Assembly: GCA_030673995.1 (NCBI GenBank)
Contig: DAOUYU010000039.1
Location: 1 to 11,646, forward strand
Direction: 5' to 3'
Source: Candidatus Aminicenantota bacterium
Lineage (GTDB): Bacteria > Acidobacteriota > Aminicenantia > Aminicenantales > Aminicenantaceae
Length of the DNA stretch: 11,646 nucleotides
In this document: positions 1-6,537 of the stretch, piece by piece
How positions within the stretch are numbered: the stretch's first letter is position 1
Layout of the letters: each line of letters starts with the position of its first letter
The notes under the pieces: model-generated
Told to the model about the DNA's origin: nothing
What the model saw: only the letters and a program-made list of their open reading frames with translations
Database searches by the model: none
Translations under genes and position numbers: made by a program

Positions 1-624
1 AATATCATAATGCGGGCAATTAGGAGTGGCCAAAAGATGGAAATAAATACTTATGTTTATTATTATCAATTGATCCAAAACGAAAATAAAATCAAGGAGA
101 GCAGAACTCTTTTAGAAGAAAACGGCCGGAAAATGAATAAAAAGAACGCTCTATTAGAAACCAAGATTTTTGAACACAAGAATGTCATAATGGGACCAAT
201 TGGGCTCCTCAGTGAATACTGGCAGCAATTCCATGAGTATAAGATCGTTAAAGAAGCGAAGTTTAAGGGAGAACAAGCTATAATTTTAGAAGCTGCTCCT
301 AAATATGGTTTTAAACTCAATCAACTTTCTGGGAAAATCTGGGTGAAAAAAAGTGATTTTACTATCTTGAAAACTGAATGGAATCAACAATCTATAGAAA
401 ATTATGATAAAATAGGGGAATTGGCCAAGGAACTGGGAGCAAAACCCCTTATTACATTGGTTTCAGAATATGCCTTTGAAAAGAAAGGAATCCGTTTCCC
501 CAGTAAATATTCTATTAAGGAAGTATATATCCTCCGAAGGGGAAATAGATTCCTCAGGTCTAGAAAGACTGTCATCTATAAAGATTATCAATTTTTTACA
601 GTTGAAACCGATATTAAATATTAA
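1..624 (+). CDS. LolA-like outer-membrane lipoprotein-sorting family protein, 5' truncated
   Basis: This is the C-terminal part of a secreted-type protein. The frame is open to base 1 (the codons before the first ATG at 10 are sense codons), so the true start and any signal peptide lie outside the window. Seen: alternating beta-strand-like segments, a GKIWVKKSDFTILKTEW stretch typical of the strand in which LolA-like proteins describe how a residue lowers or changes a response, then FEKKGIRFPSKY and a closing FFTVETDIKY. Known: the LolA-like fold is a half-open barrel that binds acyl chains in the periplasm, and this size of protein is common in Aminicenantes and Acidobacteria. Inferred: a periplasmic lipid or lipoprotein handling role; no substrate can be named. 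Codon use and composition match the neighbours. The family call rests on overall pattern only. Confidence 0.6.
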   Translation, partial: NIIMRAIRSGQKMEINTYVYYYQLIQNENKIKESRTLLEENGRKMNKKNALLETKIFEHKNVIMGPIGLLSEYWQQFHEYKIVKEAKFKGEQAIILEAAPKYGFKLNQLSGKIWVKKSDFTILKTEWNQQSIENYDKIGELAKELGAKPLITLVSEYAFEKKGIRFPSKYSIKEVYILRRGNRFLRSRKTVIYKDYQFFTVETDIKY

Positions 625-641
625 ACTCAAAAGGGAAAGGG

Positions 642-710
642 ATGAACAAGAAACTGTTCATAGTCCTTCCTTCATTGTCCTTCATTGCCCTTCTCTTGAC
701 TGGGATTTGA
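642..710 (+). pseudogene. Signal-peptide-like mini-ORF, probable gene remnant
   Basis: A 22-codon frame starts at an ATG six bases after an AAAGGG motif and 17 bases after the preceding stop. It begins MNKKLFIVLPSL, continues hydrophobic and ends LLLTGI before TGA. This is exactly the layout of a bacterial export signal (positive N-end, hydrophobic core, TG before the expected Cys of a lipobox), but no mature protein follows because the tRNA gene begins 22 bases later. It may be the stump of a lost lipoprotein gene, a leader peptide, or chance. Its last codons coincide with the putative -35 box of the tRNA. Confidence 0.3.
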
Positions 711-724
711 GAAAATGATAAAAA
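696..724 (+). promoter_or_regulatory. Putative sigma70-type promoter of tRNA-Leu
   Basis: TTGACT at 696-701, a 17-base spacer, and TAAAAA at 719-724 preceded by TG (extended -10). The expected start near 731 lies two bases before the mature tRNA 5' end. The -35 is strong and the -10 is weak. Confidence 0.4.
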
Positions 725-732
725 ACAAACAC

Positions 733-822
733 GCCGGAGTGGCGAAATTGGTAGACGCACTGGACTCAAAATCCAGCGGAACATTCTGTTCCATGTGGGT
801 TCGACTCCCTCCTCCGGCACCA
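733..822 (+). tRNA. tRNA-Leu (anticodon CAA)
   Basis: A complete class II tRNA. The acceptor arm GCCGGAG (733-739) pairs perfectly with CTCCGGC (812-818), followed by discriminator A819 and a genome-encoded CCA at 820-822. The D arm includes the TTGGTAGACGC leucine-type sequence. The anticodon stem CTGGA/TCCAG (760-764 and 772-776) closes a seven-base loop with CAA at 767-769, which reads UUG. A long variable arm (GGAACA/TGTTCC) is typical of Leu. The T loop is TTCGACT. One oddity: the second T-stem pair is a T-T mismatch (796 with 810), while the other four pairs are sound. It stands alone, with no other tRNA beside it. Confidence 0.96.
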
Positions 823-828
823 CATGCC

Positions 829-1041
829 CTATTTCTCGCTGAGATGATATCTGAATTTAACGAGGGTTAAATTATCGTTCTCATCTGTTTCAGAGACATA
901 CACAAATTTATCTGAGATGAGTAATGGTTTTGAGGGTATTTGAGAAGTTCCTAAAAACTCTAATGTCACTTCTTGCAATATGAAATTCCGGATGATAATC
1001 TTATTCTGACATGGAAAGACCTTTCTGGGTAAAATTTCCCA
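829..1041 (-). pseudogene. Start-less open frame, probable C-terminal remnant of a lost gene
   Basis: Seventy sense codons run between a TGA at 1044-1042 and a TAG at 831-829. No ATG is present; the only usable start is an internal TTG without a ribosome site. The translation has protein-like composition. It ends with SDKFVYVSETDEND followed by LTLVKFRYHLSEK, the strand-rich, acidic-turn style seen at the C-termini of six-bladed beta-propeller or secreted proteins in Aminicenantes-like genomes (memory, not a search). It ends seven bases from the CCA of the tRNA, a classic site for integration and deletion scars. Nothing else is seen in the 280-base gap between the tRNA and the next gene. Confidence 0.35.
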
Positions 1042-1090
1042 TCATCTCTTATTTAACTTCAAAAATCACTCTCTTTCGCTCTTATTTTAA

Positions 1091-1099
1091 AAAGGAGGG
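1091..1099 (+). promoter_or_regulatory. Strong ribosome binding site that decides a TTG start
   Basis: AAAGGAGGG lies five bases before TTG at 1105. No ATG or GTG nearby gives both this spacing and an intact signal peptide, so TTG is the probable start. Confidence 0.8.
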
Positions 1100-1104
1100 A
1101 AAAA

Positions 1105-2757
1105 TTGAAATTCAATAAAAAGAGTGTTGTTCTCATCCTTCCGGTCTTGATTTTTATCTTTTTTATTTTCACAAACATATCGTGTGAAAAAGCCAGGCTA
1201 ACAAAACTTCGCTTTGAAATATCTTTTTCTTCCTCGGTCCATGCAGAGGCAATAACAGGGCGTGTGTTTGTGATGATCTCTGAAAATGACAGGAGAGAGC
1301 CACGTTTGCAGGCAGGTTCCTGGAATAGAAGTGTACCTTTCTTTGGCCTGGACATTGAGAACCTAAAACCAGGTGAAGTGATAGTCATTGATGAAAATAT
1401 TCTGGGGTATCCTCTGAAAAGCTTGAACGAGATTCCGGAAGGAAAATATTTTGCCCAGGGTTTGGTGAATATATATACCCAATTTCATCGCTCTGATGGT
1501 CATGTGATATGGGCTCACATGGACCAATGGGAAGGACAGCAGTTTAACCGTTCTCCGGGTAACCTTTACAGTGAAGTTACATCCGTTAAACTCAATCCCT
1601 CTTCCGGATATACCATAAAACTGAGCCTGGACAAGGTGATCCCGCCCGTTAAAATTCCGGAGGATACCAAATGGGTAAAACATATTAAGATTCAGAGCAA
1701 ACTGCTTACTGAATTTTGGGGACATCCTATTTATTTAGGCGCAATAGTCCTTCTTCCTGAAGGCTATGACACCCACCCTGATGTATTATATCCTGTTCAC
1801 TACAAACAGGGACATTTCTCTCTCCGCGCTCCATCCGGATTCAGAGAAAAGAGTGCTTTTTATAAAATCTGGACATCTGACAATTTCCCCCGGATGATCG
1901 CCGTCACCTTTCAACACCCCTGCCCCTATTTTGATGACTCTTATGCTGTAAATTCTGAAAATTGCGGTCCCTATGGAGATGCCATAATGACCGAGCTCAT
2001 TCCCTCTATTGAAGAACATTTTCGGATTATCAGAAAGCCTTATGCCCGGGTTCTTTCAGGCGGCTCCACAGGAGGATGGGAAGCCCTGGCCTTACAGGTG
2101 TTCCATCCCGATTTTTTCGGAGGGACATGGAGTTTTTTCCCTGATCCCATAGATTTCCGCTATTACCAGTTGACAAACATTTATGAGGATGAAAATGCTT
2201 TCAGCAAAAAATATGGATGGTTGACGATCGAGCGTCCTATGATGAGAGATGAACACGGCCAGGTTCTGGTGGTATTGAGGCAGCTCAGCCAGTTGGAAGC
2301 TGTGCTGGGCTCTAAAGGGCGTTCAGGGCAGCAGCTTGATATATGGCAGGCTGCCTATGGTCCTGTGGGAAAAGATGGTTACCCTAAGCCTCTCTGGGAT
2401 AAGCTGACAGGGGAGATAGACCATGAAGTCGCCCAATACCTGAAGGAACACTATGACCTCCGGTATTACATAGAGAAAAACTGGTCATGGCTTGGACCCA
2501 AGCTTGTAGGGAAGATAAATATGTCATGTGGAGATATGGATAATTTCTACCTCAATGAAGCTGTGTATGAGCTCGAAAAGTTCCTTGAAAGCACAAAAAA
2601 CCCTTACTATGCCGGCTCTTTTCAGTATGGCCGCCCGCGAAAAGGCCATGGCTGGACCCCTTACGGGAGGAACACAGGAAAACTTGAGAGAGAGATGGCT
2701 GATCATATAACAAAAAATGCACCCAAAGGAGAAAATACAAGTTCATGGAAGTATTAG
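1105..2757 (+). CDS. Exported esterase, PF00756-type alpha/beta hydrolase
   Basis: A 550-residue hydrolase expected outside the cytoplasm. Residues 1-27 form a Lys-rich then hydrophobic export signal ending NISC; Cys27 could be lipidated, although Asn at -3 departs from the usual lipobox, so ordinary cleavage is possible. About residues 35-185 look like a beta-sandwich N-domain as found ahead of many esterase-D-type enzymes. The catalytic domain (about 195-530) shows LPEGYD, the nucleophile elbow GGSTGGW with Ser321, CGDMDNFY supplying Asp477 or Asp479, and KGHGW with His515, a full Ser-Asp-His triad in the expected order. Known relatives hydrolyse acyl esters of sugars, siderophores or phenolics; the substrate here cannot be told. 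Ordinary TTG-initiated gene, first of a likely two-gene operon with the barrel protein 16 bases downstream. Confidence 0.85.
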   Translation: MKFNKKSVVLILPVLIFIFFIFTNISCEKARLTKLRFEISFSSSVHAEAITGRVFVMISENDRREPRLQAGSWNRSVPFFGLDIENLKPGEVIVIDENILGYPLKSLNEIPEGKYFAQGLVNIYTQFHRSDGHVIWAHMDQWEGQQFNRSPGNLYSEVTSVKLNPSSGYTIKLSLDKVIPPVKIPEDTKWVKHIKIQSKLLTEFWGHPIYLGAIVLLPEGYDTHPDVLYPVHYKQGHFSLRAPSGFREKSAFYKIWTSDNFPRMIAVTFQHPCPYFDDSYAVNSENCGPYGDAIMTELIPSIEEHFRIIRKPYARVLSGGSTGGWEALALQVFHPDFFGGTWSFFPDPIDFRYYQLTNIYEDENAFSKKYGWLTIERPMMRDEHGQVLVVLRQLSQLEAVLGSKGRSGQQLDIWQAAYGPVGKDGYPKPLWDKLTGEIDHEVAQYLKEHYDLRYYIEKNWSWLGPKLVGKINMSCGDMDNFYLNEAVYELEKFLESTKNPYYAGSFQYGRPRKGHGWTPYGRNTGKLEREMADHITKNAPKGENTSSWKY

Positions 2758-2773
2758 GGGAAACAGCGCATCG

Positions 2774-3853
2774 ATGAAAAAAATAATGCTTCTGGTTGTC
2801 CTCATATCCTTATTTTTTCCATCTCCGTTTTTATTAGCCCAGAGTAATAAACTGGAAGTTATAACCAAAGGGGCTTATATTCAAACCGCCCCTGAAACAG
2901 AAAGTCCCGTTATTGAGGTTGTAGAGAAAGGGACGGTTCTTGTTTTACTCTCGCCGGGGAAAAAAGGAGGGTACTGGTATTATGTGTCTTGCTATTCTGA
3001 AACAAAGCGTCTTATGGTTTCTGGTTTTATACACATTTCATTCGTGGAGATGATGGTTGAAACTCCAGAGATAATCTCAGGGGAAAAAGTCATTATTTAT
3101 CAATCTCCAAGACCTGTACAGGTGATATTCGAACAGGCAAACGTAAGAACAGAGCCGGATTTCAAAAGTCACATCATCCACCAGGCTCAGTATGGAATCT
3201 CTCTTCAAGCCGTGGGAAAAAAGGGAGGGTGGTACAGAGTCAATTTATCTCCGGGTGAGTACGGGCTTGTCGTCGCAGGTTACATTCATCAGAGTTTTGT
3301 CCAGGATACTGAGGAAAAGGTTCCGGTGGATATCAAAGGGAAGAAACCAGTCCTTCCTTCCCTGCCGGCGGCAGAATCTGTAAAGAAGAAAGTACGCGCA
3401 AAGTTAGGAGTGAATTATTTCATTTTTTCTGAGAGTTCGCTCAGGAATACTCATGGAGGAGGAATCGGATATGAAGCTGAGGTATCGTTTGGTGTCTTGA
3501 AAAATTTTGAAGTTTGGCTTGGAAGCAGTTATTTTTATAAGAGCCAAAGCGGGAATAGGATTAAGATTCTTCCGGTTGGAACAGGAGTGAAATACGGGCT
3601 GTCTACGGGAAAATTCAATTTTTTTGGGGGAGTTGGCTTAAGTTACTATATATATGAAGAATCAACACCTGGCTTTAATGCAAGTAAGGGGGGAATGGGT
3701 TACGTTGCTAAGTTGGGTAGTAATATGAAAGTCATGAAAGAGTCTATTATTGATTTTCATATAAACTATTCCTACTGCAGAGTTGAGGCAGGCGGCATCA
3801 GAAAGAATATCGGAGGTATAGAGATAGGAATCGCTATAGGTTATACATTCTAA
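2774..3853 (+). CDS. Outer-membrane beta-barrel protein with two N-terminal SH3b domains
   Basis: A 359-residue envelope protein. The start at 2774 gives a clear signal peptide (MKKIMLLVVL onward, likely cut near LLA-QSN). An in-frame ATG at 2717 would bury it behind a polar extension inside the upstream gene. Two similar SH3-like domains follow at about 27-92 (KGAYIQTAPETESPVI ... GYWYYV ... GFIHISFV) and 112-177 (ANVRTEPDFKSHII ... GGWYRV ... GYIHQSFV). A charged, Pro-rich linker leads to about 208-359, amphipathic strands rich in Gly and aromatics that end in Phe, as expected for an eight-stranded OmpW/OmpA-like barrel inserted by BAM. SH3b domains usually bind cell-wall peptides, so the protein may tether outer membrane to peptidoglycan (inference). 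AGGGG overlapping the esterase stop is the only ribosome signal, suggesting translational coupling. Confidence 0.8.
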   Translation: MKKIMLLVVLISLFFPSPFLLAQSNKLEVITKGAYIQTAPETESPVIEVVEKGTVLVLLSPGKKGGYWYYVSCYSETKRLMVSGFIHISFVEMMVETPEIISGEKVIIYQSPRPVQVIFEQANVRTEPDFKSHIIHQAQYGISLQAVGKKGGWYRVNLSPGEYGLVVAGYIHQSFVQDTEEKVPVDIKGKKPVLPSLPAAESVKKKVRAKLGVNYFIFSESSLRNTHGGGIGYEAEVSFGVLKNFEVWLGSSYFYKSQSGNRIKILPVGTGVKYGLSTGKFNFFGGVGLSYYIYEESTPGFNASKGGMGYVAKLGSNMKVMKESIIDFHINYSYCRVEAGGIRKNIGGIEIGIAIGYTF

Positions 3854-4611
3854 GAGTTGTTGATGATGAATTGGGAAATCAAATCCAGCATCTTCTCATA
3901 ATGCTCGGGATTGGAATATCTGTGATCAGCTCCTTCGATGATTTCCAGCCTGCAGTTTTCGATCAGGCTTGCCGTTTTTTTACTTTGTTCAACAGGGACG
4001 GTTTCGTCTTTATCTCCGTGGACGATTAAAGCCGAAAGCTTGATCTTTTTGGCGGATTCGTATCCTTTTATTTTTTCAGCATCTTCACAAAAGGAATAAT
4101 TTAACCTGCGTTCTCTCTCATTTCCATTTGTAAAATAGATAAATCCCTTTTCTTTCCAGATGTCCCTTTGTTGCTTATCCTGTTGGGCAATGGACATATC
4201 AGAATAATCTGAGACGGGAGATTTTAAGGCCAGGACGTACAAATCAGTCCTGTTTGAGGCTGCGATTATGCTGGCTAATCCCCCGAAACTCGAACCGACG
4301 AGGCCCATTTTTCCGTATCCGGAGTCCTTCAAGAATTGAATTGCGTTCAGGATATCATTGACCGCCTCTGAAGTTGTTACCTCCTCGAACTTCCCCTCAC
4401 TTTCTCCATGTCCGAAAAAGTCGAATCGAAAAGAGGATATCCCATTCTCGTTTAAAATTTTCTCTAACCGTGTGTAGGTGTTTCCATCCTTGCCGGTAGT
4501 AAATCCATGACAGAGAATGATAATTGGTTTCTCTTTATCCGACATCGGATTTGATAATATGGCACACAACTTGATTCCTTTGCTGTTCGTAAAAAATAGT
4601 TTTTCTTTCAT
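3850..4611 (-). CDS. Alpha/beta hydrolase, feruloyl-esterase/S33-like
   Basis: A 253-residue cytoplasmic hydrolase with no signal peptide. Motifs in order: LCHGF (residues 33-37, oxyanion-hole region), FRFDFFGHGESEGKF (62-75), nucleophile elbow GSSFG with Ser108, VHGDKDETVP with Asp202, and GADHRY with His230. This is a complete triad, and the FDF-GHGES-GKFE pattern is characteristic of the cinnamoyl/feruloyl esterase and serine-aminopeptidase-like branch. Family length is usually 240-260, so it is full length. Reaction: hydrolysis of a carboxylic ester or related bond; the real substrate is unknown. It converges on the barrel gene and the two stop codons overlap. No clear ribosome site precedes the ATG, but a TATAAT box lies so close that the transcript leader would be very short. 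Confidence 0.85.
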   Translation of the reverse strand: MKEKLFFTNSKGIKLCAILSNPMSDKEKPIIILCHGFTTGKDGNTYTRLEKILNENGISSFRFDFFGHGESEGKFEEVTTSEAVNDILNAIQFLKDSGYGKMGLVGSSFGGLASIIAASNRTDLYVLALKSPVSDYSDMSIAQQDKQQRDIWKEKGFIYFTNGNERERRLNYSFCEDAEKIKGYESAKKIKLSALIVHGDKDETVPVEQSKKTASLIENCRLEIIEGADHRYSNPEHYEKMLDLISQFIINNS

Positions 4612-4628
4612 GGAATCGTTTAGGCAGC

Positions 4629-4634
4629 ATTATA
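4629..4634 (-). promoter_or_regulatory. Putative -10 box of the alpha/beta hydrolase gene
   Basis: A perfect TATAAT on the minus strand ends 17 bases before the ATG, implying a transcript with a leader of roughly ten bases and no Shine-Dalgarno site. No convincing -35 is seen at the usual distance. Confidence 0.3.
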
Positions 4635-4831
4635 TAATATGCCCGGAAGCATTGCGAGCGGGTTAGAAAAAATAAAATAATAGGAGAGCTATGGCAAAGT
4701 GGCCTTTCTTTTGATAAACTCTTCCCGGTGTTGGATCAATCCCGGTCTTGTTTAATGTGATTTTTTCAAGTTTTATCAGGTTATCAGAAAATCAGATATA
4801 GTTTTAAAATAAACACAAAAAGGAGAGTACA

Positions 4832-6307
4832 ATGAAAAAAAAGGTTTTCGTTATTCTTGTCTTATGGATGGTTTCAGGTGCTTTGGTTTTTAATGGGTGT
4901 AAAGCCAAACTCCCTGTATTAGAAAAGGAGAAGGCCATTGATTTAGTAGAGAAGATCAATGCTGTCTCCACAGGATTTCAGATAGAGGCTGACATATCTG
5001 ATGTAGAGATAAATGCAGATCCCAAAAGTTCTAAGAAAGCTCCCCGGTATTTTATTACCCTTCTCGGGCCAAAGCTAATGTTTAATTCTTCAATCTATAA
5101 AGAAATTAATTATCCTTTTCCGGAATTCGTATTAAATTTCGACTGTGAAAAAATGGTTCTTCATTACGGGCCGGAGGACAACTATCTTGGTCTTGCTTCT
5201 GTTTCCGGGCTAAGTTTTGAGCTGAACACTCGTGATATTTTGGGGCCATCAGTGGAGAAAATAAAGAAATCAGGCAAGGAAATCCCCAAAGCAGTTTTCA
5301 AATTTAGCTACGGCGAATTGTCTCTGGATAAATTGGATATAAGCCCCTTCCTGGAAGAAAAGGTCACACTACTTGAGCTGATCATGAAAGTGGCTTCCTT
5401 GAACAAATCTCTCAAAACGAAATTGGAAAAACTGGATGTGGAGATACTCTCAGAATCTGAAGACAAAGGTGTAAGTCAGGTGAATATTTCAGTGAACAGC
5501 ATCCAATCAGGCCAGGATACCGCCCCTGATTTTGTTACACTTATGTTCAGCCAGGCTGAGGAAAGCAAAGGAAAATTGATCGAACTTTTAGAAGAACCCA
5601 GAACGCTCTTTGATGTTTTTATAGATGCCGAAGGTCTATCCTTTTCTTTCAAAAAAGAGGGAAAGGAAAAGACAGAAGTTTATCTGGATAAGATAAAGTT
5701 TGGTGAATATCTAAAACCTTCCAAGGAGAAAGGATTTTATAATTTTGGAATTGCTTTAGATCTTCAGGGTTCGACCCTCATCTTCCCGGAAAACAAAACT
5801 CTTGAAACTCTGGGAAAAATCAAACAGTTCAAAAAAGAGTTCAATGTTGACCATATGTCGCCTTCTTTGCTCGAGACTTTCTTCGAATTATTTAAAAAGA
5901 CCCAGTCTCTTCAAGAAAAAGCCCCAGAGCAAGCTTCGTCAGAAATGGCTGAATTCGGATTAAGAATGATGAATGAAGTCATTCAATCCAAGCTCGTCAT
6001 CAGCTTTTCACTTTCTCCCCTGGAACATCATTTTGGAAAATTAGAGGCTGAAGGGAAATTCCAGGTTAAGGGGGTGACAACACCTCCTCCAGGACAGGCA
6101 ACGGCGACTCTTTATGCTCTAGCTGGGCTCGAGGATAGAATTATAAAAGAAAATATTTTCCCTGAAGAAGCTGTCAGAAAAGTCATGGATTCTATCAGAA
6201 AGTATTTCGTCCAGGACAAAAAGGGCAACGGCAAACTGATATTCGAGGTTCGAGAAGAAGAGCCATATATTTTTCTGAACGATGAACCAATTAAAATTGG
6301 GAAATAA
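4832..6307 (+). CDS. Uncharacterised 491-residue probable lipoprotein
   Basis: I do not recognise the family. A signal peptide (MKKKVFVILVLWMVSG) ends FNGCKAK; Cys23 is a credible lipidation site with Gly at -1, though Phe at -3 is unusual, and Lys at +2 would favour outer-membrane sorting. The mature part is hydrophilic, with alternating strand-like blocks (for example VLNFDCEKMVLHYG, GLASVSGLSFEL, FDVFIDAEGLSFSF) and helical charged stretches. It closes with a FEVREEEPYIFLNDEPIKIG tail that loosely recalls the end of YdgA/DUF945-type proteins (weak). No catalytic motif is evident. AGGAGAG (4821-4827) sets the start. It is monocistronic, flanked upstream by a divergent hydrolase and downstream by the MITE-like element. 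A large periplasmic lipid- or polysaccharide-handling scaffold is possible but unproven. Confidence 0.75.
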   Translation: MKKKVFVILVLWMVSGALVFNGCKAKLPVLEKEKAIDLVEKINAVSTGFQIEADISDVEINADPKSSKKAPRYFITLLGPKLMFNSSIYKEINYPFPEFVLNFDCEKMVLHYGPEDNYLGLASVSGLSFELNTRDILGPSVEKIKKSGKEIPKAVFKFSYGELSLDKLDISPFLEEKVTLLELIMKVASLNKSLKTKLEKLDVEILSESEDKGVSQVNISVNSIQSGQDTAPDFVTLMFSQAEESKGKLIELLEEPRTLFDVFIDAEGLSFSFKKEGKEKTEVYLDKIKFGEYLKPSKEKGFYNFGIALDLQGSTLIFPENKTLETLGKIKQFKKEFNVDHMSPSLLETFFELFKKTQSLQEKAPEQASSEMAEFGLRMMNEVIQSKLVISFSLSPLEHHFGKLEAEGKFQVKGVTTPPPGQATATLYALAGLEDRIIKENIFPEEAVRKVMDSIRKYFVQDKKGNGKLIFEVREEEPYIFLNDEPIKIGK

Positions 6308-6347
6308 ACGCCTGCCTGCTTGTTAGTTCAGGTGGAGTGGAAATAGC

Positions 6348-6367
6348 GTAACTTCTCAATAAGTGTG
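6348..6367 (+). repeat. Left terminal inverted repeat
   Basis: Twenty bases, exact inverse of 6475-6494. Pairing fails at the next base pair inwards. Confidence 0.9.
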
Positions 6368-6378
6368 AGTACTAGCTA

Positions 6379-6404
6379 TGGATTCCCGCCTCCGCGGGAA
6401 TGAC
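6379..6404 (+). repeat. Palindromic unit 1 (GGATTCC...GGAATGAC type)
   Basis: ATTCCCGC (6382-6389), loop CTCC, GCGGGAAT (6394-6401): a perfect 8-bp stem. It resembles the ATTCCC-N8-GGGAAT class of small dispersed repeats such as dRS3 of Neisseria, which occurs in many unrelated genomes. Confidence 0.85.
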
Positions 6405-6422
6405 GATTGAGTGTAAATGTCT

Positions 6423-6448
6423 GTCATTCCTGCGAAAGCAGGAATCCA
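6423..6448 (-). repeat. Palindromic unit 2, inverted copy of unit 1
   Basis: ATTCCTGC (6426-6433), loop GAAA (a GNRA tetraloop), GCAGGAAT (6438-6445). It shares the flanks TGGATTCC and GGAATGAC with unit 1. The C-G pair at stem position six of unit 1 is T-A here, changed on both sides so pairing is kept. Confidence 0.85.
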
Positions 6449-6474
6449 GTGATTCGTCACAAATATAGTCTAAC

Positions 6475-6494
6475 CACACTTATTGAGAAGTTAC
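6475..6494 (-). repeat. Right terminal inverted repeat
   Basis: Twenty bases, exact inverse of the left end. It carries TTGAGA reading outward toward the dehydrogenase gene. Confidence 0.9.
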
Positions 6495-6512
6495 AAAATA
6501 TCTCTCTAAAAT
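6483..6512 (+). promoter_or_regulatory. Putative hybrid promoter of the dehydrogenase gene, -35 donated by the MITE end
   Basis: TTGAGA at 6483-6488 lies inside the right terminal repeat. An 18-base spacer leads to TAAAAT at 6507-6512, outside the element. The expected start near 6519 leaves a leader of about 19 bases containing AGGAG at 6527-6531, six bases before the ATG. No other promoter candidate is visible between the element and the gene. Confidence 0.5.
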
Positions 6513-6537
6513 CATACACATAACGCAGGAGAAAAAA

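Larger units (their letters stand above)
6348..6494. mobile_element. 147-bp MITE-like element with perfect 20-bp terminal inverted repeats
   Basis: GTAACTTCTCAATAAGTGTG at 6348-6367 is repeated exactly inverted at 6475-6494. Inside are two 26-bp palindromic units in head-to-head orientation and no coding potential, so any movement would need a transposase supplied from elsewhere. I find no convincing target-site duplication. The element sits between the stop of the lipoprotein gene and the start of the dehydrogenase gene. Confidence 0.75.

Noticed and set aside
937..950. TATTTGAGAAGTTC resembling the MITE terminal repeat TATTGAGAAGTTAC
   Set aside because: It needs a one-base insertion to align, has no partner repeat and no -10 box at 18 bases, and lies inside the minus-strand remnant frame; probably chance.
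1059..1388. 109-codon minus-strand frame over the start of the esterase gene
   Set aside because: It is antisense to a well-supported signal peptide and catalytic protein; composition is that of a shadow frame.
2717..2773. Upstream ATG start for the SH3-barrel protein
   Set aside because: It has no ribosome site, overlaps the esterase gene and would place the signal peptide 19 residues inside the protein.
4691..4714. Seven-codon ORF (MAKWPFF) after AGGAGAG upstream of the lipoprotein
   Set aside because: Spacing from the ribosome site is too short, there is no attenuator-like structure, and such short frames arise often by chance.
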